Of a stretch of 64,000 nucleotides of DNA, positions 19,792-27,572 are shown one piece after another. The notes under the pieces were generated by a model. That model worked only from the letters and a program-made list of their open reading frames with translations, ran no database searches and was not told where the DNA came from. The DNA is from Candidatus Manganitrophaceae bacterium (GTDB lineage Bacteria > Nitrospirota > Nitrospiria > SBBL01 > Manganitrophaceae). The DNA is taken from contig JACQEZ010000015.1 of assembly GCA_016200325.1 (NCBI GenBank), positions 1 to 64,000 on the forward strand, read 5' to 3'. A program made the translations under genes and the position numbers. Positions within the stretch are counted from its first letter, which is position 1. Every line of letters starts with the position of its first letter.

Positions 19792-21378
19792 TCATTTCTG
19801 CTTCCCGTTCCCGTTTCCATTTCTGTAGCTTCGGGAGATCCACCACTCCACCCCGACCACAACTAACAGAAAAAGGGTCGGATAGATAAAGCGATCTTTA
19901 GAGGCGGGGACTTCCAGGAGAATCGAATACCAGGCCGACAAAGAGCGTTGGGCGTCTCTCTCGCCGTTGGAGCCGTCCCAGGCGGTGAAGGCGATCGGAT
20001 AAAACTTCCCCGGCTCGATCTGCAGGTCGGTCTCTTTGTCTTCCGTGGTGAGCGCGCGTTTGAAGACCGCCCGGTACTGCCCGCTCTTATAGGTCCCCTT
20101 CCCTTTGAATTGCCAGTGCGACTCTTCTTGCGGCTTGATCCGAAGACCGACCTTGACCTCCGTGCCGGTCGCGTTGAATTCGTCGACCTTGTTGGTTCCG
20201 GCCGTCCACCGCGCGACATAAACCGGATGGGCCGGGTCTCCCATGATGAAATAGGGTTTCTCATTCCCCTCTTTCATCTTGGCCGGGAATTGGATCGCGA
20301 CGGCGTCATCAAAGATTTCGGGGACGGTCTCGCCGGCCGCCGGCGTCGCCACGCTCTTGGTCGGATCGTCCCAGATCACCAGCAGGGCAAAGTCTTTTGC
20401 GTTATACATCCCCTTGACGGTGACCATGTCGACGGTGGGGGTGAACATCCGGGGATCGATCGTCACCTGGCCGACCAGCGGAAAGCTATGCTGCTCCAGA
20501 CCCGCCCAGCGGGGATCGTCCGGATCATCGGCCACCTCGCCGGTCACCGGCTTCGCGACCACGGCGACCTTCCAATCGGGCGCGCCCGGATACTGAGAGA
20601 GAGAGTTGACGTAATTCGCCAGATTCCAGCTCTTCTCATTATCGAGGGTGCTGGCGAACGACGGCATCGGCGTTCCCATCAAGCCGGTATTGATCCGGGT
20701 ATAGATATCCTTCGGCGCATTCCCTCCGCGGAAGACCCACCCTTTGGTGAGGTTTCTCGGCTGAACGGGCCGGCCCCAATTGTCCTTCAGGGTCGGAGCG
20801 AGCGGGCCATTCCCCCGGCCTTCGTCTCCGTGACACATGATGCAGCCGACCTTGTTGAAGAGGTCCTTCCCCTTCTCGATGCTCTCCTTCGAAGGTTTGA
20901 TCTCGGCCCCGATGGTAATCTGCTTGGGTGTTTCGCTGGCAAACTGCGGGGCAAAGGTTTTGATGTATTGAACAACCGAGCGGATTTCGTTTTCCTTGAG
21001 AAGACTTTGCCACGCCGGCATTCCGGTCCCGGGAAGCCCTCTGGTCACCACTCGGACCAGGTCGTCATCATTCGGCACGCTTCCATGGGCGGTCGTTTTA
21101 TACTTGAACAGACCGCGGGTGAAGTCTCTGGGACGCGGTTTAAACCGCTCCGCCGCCGGGCCGTCTCCCGCGCCGGAAGGACCATGGCAGCCGAGACACC
21201 GTTTCTCATAAATGGCCTTCCCGAGCTCCATGCTGACGGTCGGCTTCTCCTCGGTCTTTTTCTCCTCCGCCTTCTTCGGCTCGGCGGGCGCCCCCTCTTC
21301 GGCCTGGCCCGACGTAGCAACGACCCCGAGAATCAACAAAAGCGGGAGGCCATATTTTCTGATCGCTGTGATTAACAT
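19792..21378 (-). CDS. Diheme cytochrome c with ethylbenzene-dehydrogenase-type heme domain (NxrC-like)
   Basis: A 528-residue protein. It has a signal peptide, a Pro/Lys/Glu-rich linker (about 28-48), two cytochrome c modules (CLGCH near 61 and CIMCH near 179), an EB_dh-like domain (about 300-490) of the sort found in gamma subunits of type II DMSO-reductase enzymes and in NxrC, and a C-terminal membrane helix (YPTLFLLVVVGVEWW). No alpha or beta molybdopterin subunit is encoded in the window. It could carry electrons from a periplasmic oxidation system into the cytochrome chain; the donor is unknown. Start supported by AAGGAAG. Confidence 0.75.
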   Translation of the reverse strand: MLITAIRKYGLPLLLILGVVATSGQAEEGAPAEPKKAEEKKTEEKPTVSMELGKAIYEKRCLGCHGPSGAGDGPAAERFKPRPRDFTRGLFKYKTTAHGSVPNDDDLVRVVTRGLPGTGMPAWQSLLKENEIRSVVQYIKTFAPQFASETPKQITIGAEIKPSKESIEKGKDLFNKVGCIMCHGDEGRGNGPLAPTLKDNWGRPVQPRNLTKGWVFRGGNAPKDIYTRINTGLMGTPMPSFASTLDNEKSWNLANYVNSLSQYPGAPDWKVAVVAKPVTGEVADDPDDPRWAGLEQHSFPLVGQVTIDPRMFTPTVDMVTVKGMYNAKDFALLVIWDDPTKSVATPAAGETVPEIFDDAVAIQFPAKMKEGNEKPYFIMGDPAHPVYVARWTAGTNKVDEFNATGTEVKVGLRIKPQEESHWQFKGKGTYKSGQYRAVFKRALTTEDKETDLQIEPGKFYPIAFTAWDGSNGERDAQRSLSAWYSILLEVPASKDRFIYPTLFLLVVVGVEWWISRSYRNGNGNGKQK

Positions 21379-21547
21379 CTGCTTCCTTTATTCTATGCGG
21401 AGGTCCGTGCGGCAAGAGAAAAGGCTTGTCCTCCGAGACATCCAGTGTCCCACCCTGTGCCCCTAAACCCCGCGCTCGGACCGGCGGAGCCGGTCGCTTG
21501 CTTTAGACGCTGTAACTCCCCGAAGGTTTCGCTTTCCATCCTGAATG

Positions 21548-22291
21548 CTACTCCCAGGTTCTCGGAGAGAACCCGGTGTACTCCGAGAGAAAAAGAATCA
21601 CCTTCCAGCGCTGCTCATCCGACAGCATCGCCTCCCACCGGGGCATCGCCGAGCTCCAGGGGGTCGATTCCTGCGGAAGCCCGATCCCGCCGGTGCTGAT
21701 TCTCCAGAAGAGAAACGATTCCTGCAGCATCGGGAGGACCGTCGGGTCTTGGAAATTCGCCGGTTTCGGATTGAACCCGTGCGCATAAATGCCTTCTCCG
21801 TTGAGGAGGTCTCCGTGACAGAAGATACAGTTCCGATAATAGATCTCTTTTCCATCGGCGACATACTTCTTGAAAAGCTCTTTGTCTTCGACACGATAGG
21901 GATTGTAGAGACCGGTAAATTCCACCGGAGGGGCGGGATGGATGACCCGCGAGTCCAACGGGGGCTGCATCTTTTTATTAAACTTTTCGTACGACCCGAA
22001 CCAGACGAGCAGCGGCATGGCAACCAGGACGGCATATCGCCCTCCCTTGGCCATCCCTCCTTCGACACCCCCTCCCAAAAAGGTATAAAGAGGAGTAATG
22101 ACGGCATCTTTGATATTGTAAAAGAGGGTCAAATACATGATCGCCCCGGCCAGGGCCATGCACATGTACATGAAAATGACGCTGAACGGGAGAGGAGGAC
22201 GAACCACATACTTCAGGACCAGATAGAATCCAAGCATTGCGAGGGCAACCCTGATTCCGGGAGGAACCCTCTCTTTTTTTATCTGCGCCAT
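21548..22291 (-). CDS. Membrane-anchored monoheme cytochrome c
   Basis: A 247-residue protein with about three N-terminal membrane helices (residues 12-30, 35-58 and 80-98) and a C-terminal cytochrome c domain with one heme site, CIFCH near 153. MPRWEAMLS...QRWKVI resembles the end of the monoheme cytochrome at 29442-29972, so the two are related. The start has a strong site (GAGGGG). It sits between the NxrC-like gene and the oxidase genes, and is probably a membrane-bound electron relay. The roughly 170 bases between it and the NxrC-like gene hold no gene. Confidence 0.8.
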   Translation of the reverse strand: MAQIKKERVPPGIRVALAMLGFYLVLKYVVRPPLPFSVIFMYMCMALAGAIMYLTLFYNIKDAVITPLYTFLGGGVEGGMAKGGRYAVLVAMPLLVWFGSYEKFNKKMQPPLDSRVIHPAPPVEFTGLYNPYRVEDKELFKKYVADGKEIYYRNCIFCHGDLLNGEGIYAHGFNPKPANFQDPTVLPMLQESFLFWRISTGGIGLPQESTPWSSAMPRWEAMLSDEQRWKVILFLSEYTGFSPRTWE

Positions 22292-22316
22292 CTGACCCCC
22301 CTCTATGACCGGATCA

Positions 22317-22775
22317 TTAAAACGAATTTTTTTGTCCCACTTCCGCCGGGCGGACCGTCACCGCTCCCCCCTGACTCTGAACGAAAGCGATCACCGTGAG
22401 CAGCTCCTGCTCCGAGAGGCCGATCGGCGGTTTGTTGACCGTCGGCATCCGCGCCGGATATTTTTTCGGCTCGGCAGAATCAAAATCAAGCTTGATATAG
22501 GCTTCGGGTTTCGTCAGCGTCTCATAGAGAAATTCCCGCGTCAGACGCGCACCCGCTCCCGCCAAATCGGGACATTTGCCACGCCCTTCTCCTCCGAGGG
22601 TATGGCAGAGGGCGCATTGACCTTTCCCGAAAAAAATTTTCTGCCCGACGTTGACTAACTCTTTCTCGCTTGAAACAGCACCCAGATCCAGCCTCTCTTC
22701 AACCCGGGCGCTGCAGGCGGCGATCCATCCCAAAATTAAAATAATTCCGAAGCCGATCCCTCTTTTAATTTCCAA
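22317..22775 (-). CDS. Monoheme cytochrome c lipoprotein, paralogue of the oxidase c-domain
   Basis: A 152-residue protein with a signal sequence and a lipobox-like WIAAC, suggesting lipid attachment at about residue 21, followed by one heme site, CALCH at 54. It is strikingly similar to the C-terminal cytochrome domain of the adjacent bd-like oxidase (shared FFGKGQCALCHTLG, GARLTREF, YETLTKP, PARMPT and NKPPI). It starts with TTG at 22775, only 11 bases after the oxidase stop, so it is probably translated with the oxidase. It may deliver electrons to the oxidase, or be a duplicated domain that became a separate subunit. Confidence 0.82.
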   Translation of the reverse strand: MEIKRGIGFGIILILGWIAACSARVEERLDLGAVSSEKELVNVGQKIFFGKGQCALCHTLGGEGRGKCPDLAGAGARLTREFLYETLTKPEAYIKLDFDSAEPKKYPARMPTVNKPPIGLSEQELLTVIAFVQSQGGAVTVRPAEVGQKNSF

Positions 22776-22786
22776 CGGAGCTCTTC

Positions 22787-25186
22787 TTATGACCCTTTGT
22801 GCTCGACCTCTCGGTGGCTTTGGATCAAGCTCTTCTGAGGGGCCGGCTCCCCACTGGCCGGCTGCGGCTGCGGCGCCGGGGCAGCTTGATCAATCGCCAA
22901 CTCCGATGGGTTAACCGTCACCTTGCCCCCCAAGCTTTGGACAAAAGAGATTACTGTAAGCATCTCCTGCTCCGAAAGCGCGATCGGCGGCTTGTTAATC
23001 GTCGGCATCCGCGCCGGAAACCTTTTAGGCTCAACCTCTTCGAAATCAAGCTTGATATAGGCATCGGGCTTCGTCAGCGTCTCATAGATAAATTCCCGCG
23101 TCAGACGCGCACCGGCATTCTGCAAACTTGGGCAACGCCCCGCTTCCGCTCCAAGCGTATGACAGAGCGCGCACTGCCCCTTGCCGAAGAACATATTCTG
23201 GCCGATTCTGGCCAGGTCTTTATCGTTTTTGATTGCCGCGATATCGAGCTTCTCTTTGGTCGGAGGAAGTCCAATGCTCTGGGGAACTGAAAAACCGACC
23301 CAAGTAAAGATTGCTAAAAATCCAACGACGACCGCTACAACCTTCCAAAAATGATTCGGCCCGGCCGCCGCCACCGGTTTTGGCGCGTTGACCTTCTCCG
23401 GCAGAGAGACCAGCCATTCGAAGAACGGCGCGATAAAAAAGTATTGTGTGGAAAAACCATTATAACGGATGGTGCGGGTTGTGACGAAGAAGATAAAGGC
23501 AACCAGAGAGAAAAATAGAAGGGTATTCACAGACCAAAGGAAGGCCGCCGTTCCGAGCGGAGGGGTATAGGCATACGGGGTGGTGTCTTCCACCACGCCA
23601 TAGACATGCCAGTGAACGCGCGAGGCGGAACGGGCATACCCCATCAGGCTCATCGTCAGGACCACCGTAATGGCATTGAGAACCAAGGCGTATTGGGAGC
23701 TGGGCGGCATGACCCCCCACGTCATCTTTCCGGTCATCTTCGCCCCTCGGAGCATCATCCCGGTCATCGGAGTCACTAAAATCAGCACGCTGATGACCGC
23801 TAAAACCTGAGCGACAGAAAGATAATTGACTCGGATAATGGACGGAACAAAATAGCCGTAAATTCCCAGGACGATTACACCAATGATCGCAACCGTAAAG
23901 AGGACCGCTTCAAAGCCGCGGGCCGCCTTTCCCCAGCGAACGGTCACCTGCTGGTTCGCCCTCCAATAAAGAAGGAAGCTGATGAAGGTGCTGAGGATCA
24001 TGATATTAACCACGGTGAGCTTCGCAGACATGACCCCGAAGACGCCGAGGATGGGGTGATGACTTCCCCCCATCGCGCGCGCCTCCTCCAGGCTGGCGAC
24101 CAAGCTGTGCGGAGTCATCCAAACCCCTAGACAAGCGAGAAGGGTGAAGAGGATAATCATAATGTATGGTTTATATTTAATTCCATCCGATGTTCTTTTC
24201 AGCAGGCCTTGCCAGAGATAATAGTTAGAACCGAGGAACAGCACCCCAATCAGCAGCGCCTGAAGGATAAATAACCAGGAGAGAATGCCCCCCATCAAGG
24301 TAATTCCCATCTGCTGGTTATATTGATAGACCTCTCGCATCAGCCAATAGCCGGCGAACGGCAACGGGAGAAGTCCGAAGATTCCGATGAAGTTCCCGAT
24401 ATATCCCATCCAATCGTAATGCTCTCGCTCTTCTTGGGTTTTCGCCCCCAGATACCGAACTCCCGCATAGGCTCCGCAGACAAACCCTCCCAAGACCACA
24501 TTGGCAACGATCCGATGAATATTAACCGGCCACCAAGTCGGATTATTCGCGGCGGCCCAGGTCCGCTGCAAGGCAGTCATGGAGTCATTTAAAACCACCG
24601 GGCTCGCCTGGAAAGAGGCCCAGGCGCTCGGCACCATCATCACGAAGAGGCCGACGAAGTTCAGCATGAATCCGACAAAAATGTGGAGTCCCTTAAGCCG
24701 GCCCCGCTGCATGACATCCCACTTGGCCGCATAGATATAGAGCGCAATTCCTTCCAGGAGGAAAAGGAAAAGATAAAAATAAAAACTGGGCAGAAAAACC
24801 CCTACCAGAAATGTCCACAATTTGGGATATAGAACGCGAAGGGAAAAAAGAAAAATAATCCCCAGGGTGGCCGTCATCTCAAAACAAGCGGTGATCAGGA
24901 TTGTAAACTCTTTGGCAAGATGATCGTATCGACGATCTCCCGACCAAACCCCGATCACCTCACAGAGCCAGGCGAAGATTGGCACGCCCAAAACGAAGCC
25001 ACCAAATAGTAAATGGACCTGGGAGATCACCCAAATCAGATTACGACTACTGATCCAGGAGGGATCGCGGTATTCCACGGCGGCGGGGGTCTGAGCGAAG
25101 AGAGACGTCCAAGGCAGCAAGAGTAGAACCGCGAAAAGGATTCCCGCCCCTACAACCGGTTGTCGGATCACTTTTTTGAAGGTCAT
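22787..25186 (-). CDS. Cytochrome bd-like terminal oxidase with C-terminal cytochrome c domain
   Basis: A 799-residue protein: a long membrane part (about 14 helices, residues 10-640) related to CydA, then a periplasmic cytochrome c domain with CALCH at 672-676. Conserved-looking histidines lie in ISQVHLLFGG, VNIHRIVANV and MTPHSL, as for the b-heme ligands of bd oxidases. No separate CydB-like gene lies beside it. Such bd-like oxidases with added c heme are known from Nitrospira and relatives and may accept electrons from cytochrome c. I chose ATG 25186, 8 bases after GGGGAGG, over the longer frame to 25210. The catalytic activity is not proven by sequence. Confidence 0.8.
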   Translation of the reverse strand: MTFKKVIRQPVVGAGILFAVLLLLPWTSLFAQTPAAVEYRDPSWISSRNLIWVISQVHLLFGGFVLGVPIFAWLCEVIGVWSGDRRYDHLAKEFTILITACFEMTATLGIIFLFSLRVLYPKLWTFLVGVFLPSFYFYLFLFLLEGIALYIYAAKWDVMQRGRLKGLHIFVGFMLNFVGLFVMMVPSAWASFQASPVVLNDSMTALQRTWAAANNPTWWPVNIHRIVANVVLGGFVCGAYAGVRYLGAKTQEEREHYDWMGYIGNFIGIFGLLPLPFAGYWLMREVYQYNQQMGITLMGGILSWLFILQALLIGVLFLGSNYYLWQGLLKRTSDGIKYKPYIMIILFTLLACLGVWMTPHSLVASLEEARAMGGSHHPILGVFGVMSAKLTVVNIMILSTFISFLLYWRANQQVTVRWGKAARGFEAVLFTVAIIGVIVLGIYGYFVPSIIRVNYLSVAQVLAVISVLILVTPMTGMMLRGAKMTGKMTWGVMPPSSQYALVLNAITVVLTMSLMGYARSASRVHWHVYGVVEDTTPYAYTPPLGTAAFLWSVNTLLFFSLVAFIFFVTTRTIRYNGFSTQYFFIAPFFEWLVSLPEKVNAPKPVAAAGPNHFWKVVAVVVGFLAIFTWVGFSVPQSIGLPPTKEKLDIAAIKNDKDLARIGQNMFFGKGQCALCHTLGAEAGRCPSLQNAGARLTREFIYETLTKPDAYIKLDFEEVEPKRFPARMPTINKPPIALSEQEMLTVISFVQSLGGKVTVNPSELAIDQAAPAPQPQPASGEPAPQKSLIQSHREVEHKGS

Positions 25187-25308
25187 GGGAAACCTCCCCT
25201 TAAATCTCAACGGCTCCAGAGATCCGTTTGCGGTTTATTGACGTTGCCATTCCTAAATGAATCGCTGCCTTTGAACAATAGACGATTCGACTCGTCGGAG
25301 GATCATTC

Positions 25309-25674
25309 TTAATCTTTGTAGTAGTCCTCGCGCTTCATCAACCCGGCCCCCAAGCCTTTAGAGACGAAGATAATCAACACGGTGGCGATCAGGCCATAGA
25401 CTGCGCTGAACCCCGGGATCGAATCTCCGATAAAGGTGACATGCTCCCGGGGAACGAAAAAGTCGGCCACCACCAGAATCCCGAGCGTGGCATAGAGGGG
25501 GGTCTTCATTCTTTGAATCTGCCCCGGTTTGCCGAAATACTTTTCAAGCTGCAGGCCGACCCCCTTCTGATCCCCAGCGTGGTTTGACGCCTGTCTTCCG
25601 CTGTGATCGGTCCCTTTTTTAGGAATCGATCCTTCCTTATGGGTGGAGCTGGTCTGGTCGGTATGCGGATTCAT
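25309..25674 (-). CDS. Small two-helix membrane protein, paralogue A
   Basis: A 121-residue protein with a hydrophilic, Ser/Thr/His-rich N-terminal half and two membrane helices (about 65-80 and 88-105). It is clearly a paralogue of the protein at 27204-27572: both share the pattern IPLY/TPLY, LGxLV, DFxVPREH, FIGDSIPGFSA, IATxLIIFVSK and GLMKxEDYY. Each copy lies directly downstream of an antiporter-like gene. The family was not recognised. It may be a small subunit pairing with the antiporter-like protein. The ribosome-binding site is weak. Confidence 0.7.
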   Translation of the reverse strand: MNPHTDQTSSTHKEGSIPKKGTDHSGRQASNHAGDQKGVGLQLEKYFGKPGQIQRMKTPLYATLGILVVADFFVPREHVTFIGDSIPGFSAVYGLIATVLIIFVSKGLGAGLMKREDYYKD

Positions 25675-25702
25675 GAACGGCCTGTTTAAAACCTCTTTAA
25701 AG

Positions 25703-27211
25703 TTAAAAACGCTTGGTCAGCCAGAGGAAAGCGGCCGTCCCTTTTCGATAAAACCAATCGGTGTCCAGGCTGATCTTGTTTTCCAAATGGAATTTGCTCA
25801 AGAAAAAGACGAATCCCAAAGCGGTCGCGCAGAGGAGCTGTAAAGAGCCGACCAGATGTTCCAAGGTATAGGGATGGTACTCCACCGGAAAAGGAAGGAG
25901 CCGATAGAGCAGGCCCGGCCACACGCCGAATAAAATACAGAGAGAGGCGGCCAACCCCATCGCAAAGATCATATTTTTAGGAGGATCGGCCGCCGGGATC
26001 TTCTTGTCCTCTCCCAAAAACACGGCGTAGGGAAGCTTGAGCGTGGTCGAGAGAAACGTTCCGGCGGAGGCGAGCGTCAGGAGCAAATAGGCCCAGGTCA
26101 GATTCGGCTCGACCGAAGCGGCGGTAATCACCATCGATTTGCTGATGAATCCGGAGAGCAACGGCACCCCGGAGATGGAGAACCCGCCGATCATGAAAAG
26201 GATGAAGGTCAGCGGCATTGTCCGATAAAGCCCCCCGAGCTCGGAGGCCTTCCGTTTTCCGGTCATAAAAACGACCGAGCTCATCCCCATCATCAACAGC
26301 CCTTTATAAATAATATGCGCATAGGCGTGGGCCACGGCGCCATTGAGGGCGAGTTCCGTTCCGATTCCAACCGCGGCGACCATGAAACCGACCTGGCTGA
26401 TGATATGGTAGGCGAGCAATCTTCGGATGTTGTTCTCGAGCATCGCATAGATCACCCCATACAGGGTCATCGTCACCCCAAGCGCGATCAAAATCTTTGT
26501 TCCGGGAAAGCCCCGCACCAAAACATAGACCGCGGTCTTGGTGGTAAACGCGCTCAAGAAAACAATTCCTGCGATGGTCGCTTCCGGATATGCGTCGGCC
26601 AGCCATGCATGGAGCGGCGGCACCGCCGCATTCAAAAGGAATCCAATGAGGATCAGGGTCGGCCCCAAGCCTTCGTGGGGAAACGCGTTGAAGGCAATTC
26701 CGCCGCCGCCCGCCGCGTAGATGACAATGCCTCCCAAGAGACAAAGTCCACCGGCGATATGGACCAACAGATAGCGCATTCCGGCCGCGCTCGACGACTT
26801 AAACCCGCCGAAGAGGATCAGAAAGACCGAAGAAAACGCCATGATCTCCCAAAACAAAAAGAGGGTAAAGAGGTCCCCGGCAAAGGTCACCCCCAAGGCG
26901 CTTCCGGCATAAATGAACGCAACAATCTGCTCCCTTTCATCCTTCAGATGAAGGGCGTAGACCATCCCGATAAAGGTGATGAGGGTAAAAACATAACCGA
27001 AGACGAGACTGAGACGGTCGACCCGCCCGAAGATCAACTGCTGTCCCATGAAGGACATCGTGCCATGATTTCCTTCCGAGACGATCAGAAGAGAGAGGAA
27101 ACCGAGCGCCGGCGCGCCGAGAAGGATCGCCTGCTTTGCTTTTCCTTTGACGAAAAGAAGAAGAACCGCAGCGAGGAAGAAGAGGGCGGTGGGATGAATC
27201 CACTCAATCAT
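25703..27211 (-). CDS. NuoL/MrpD-like antiporter subunit 1
   Basis: A 502-residue polytopic protein of the proton-translocating antiporter family (NuoL/M/N, MrpA/D), with about 14 helices and Lys/Glu-containing transmembrane stretches such as LFWEIMAFSSVFLILFGG and YHIISQVGFMVAAVG. It lies in the oxidase locus, away from the nuo operon. I chose ATG 27211 because GGAGG lies 7 bases upstream; this gives an 8-base overlap with the preceding small membrane protein, and ATG 27223 is an alternative. It may add ion translocation to the oxidase complex. Confidence 0.85.
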   Translation of the reverse strand: MIEWIHPTALFFLAAVLLLFVKGKAKQAILLGAPALGFLSLLIVSEGNHGTMSFMGQQLIFGRVDRLSLVFGYVFTLITFIGMVYALHLKDEREQIVAFIYAGSALGVTFAGDLFTLFLFWEIMAFSSVFLILFGGFKSSSAAGMRYLLVHIAGGLCLLGGIVIYAAGGGGIAFNAFPHEGLGPTLILIGFLLNAAVPPLHAWLADAYPEATIAGIVFLSAFTTKTAVYVLVRGFPGTKILIALGVTMTLYGVIYAMLENNIRRLLAYHIISQVGFMVAAVGIGTELALNGAVAHAYAHIIYKGLLMMGMSSVVFMTGKRKASELGGLYRTMPLTFILFMIGGFSISGVPLLSGFISKSMVITAASVEPNLTWAYLLLTLASAGTFLSTTLKLPYAVFLGEDKKIPAADPPKNMIFAMGLAASLCILFGVWPGLLYRLLPFPVEYHPYTLEHLVGSLQLLCATALGFVFFLSKFHLENKISLDTDWFYRKGTAAFLWLTKRF

Positions 27212-27572
27212 AACGTCCTCCATAGTAATCCTCTGACTTCATCAACCCGCGCCCCAGAAATTTGGAGACGAAGATAATCAGCAGCGTGGCGATCAAGGCA
27301 TAGAGGGCGCTGAAACCGGGGATCGAATCCCCGATAAAGACGGCATGTTCTCGGGGGACTAAAAAATCGATCAATACCAGAGTACCGAGCACGCCGTATA
27401 GCGGGATCGTGATCTTTTGAATCTGCTCCGGCGTGCCGAAATCTCTCCCGAAAGAGATGCCCCGTCGATCTTGCTGAACGGGAAGCGGACTCGGTGCGAT
27501 CGCTCTTTTCGACCGATTCTCGATCGGGTTGGAAGGGGCGCCGGAACGCAATTTATTCGTCTGCAAATTCAT
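27204..27572 (-). CDS. Small two-helix membrane protein, paralogue B
   Basis: A 122-residue protein, paralogous to the gene at 25309-25674 over the last 75 residues (DFLVPREHAVFIGDSIPGFS region, LIIFVSKFLG, GLMKSEDYY). The N-terminal third is polar and basic and not conserved between the copies. It overlaps the upstream antiporter-like gene by 4 bases (ATGA) and the downstream one by 8, so translation of the three is coupled. No known family was recognised. Confidence 0.7.
   Translation of the reverse strand: MNLQTNKLRSGAPSNPIENRSKRAIAPSPLPVQQDRRGISFGRDFGTPEQIQKITIPLYGVLGTLVLIDFLVPREHAVFIGDSIPGFSALYALIATLLIIFVSKFLGRGLMKSEDYYGGRYD

Noticed and set aside
19948-21375. 475-codon plus-strand frame opposite the NxrC-like cytochrome
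   Set aside because: The minus strand carries a signal peptide, two CxxCH motifs and a membrane anchor; the plus frame is Arg/Gly/Asp-rich without features.
21479-21496. Small stem (GACCGGC/GCCGGTC) between two cytochrome genes as a terminator
   Set aside because: Only a 3-base loop and no T-run on either strand; likely chance in GC-rich sequence.
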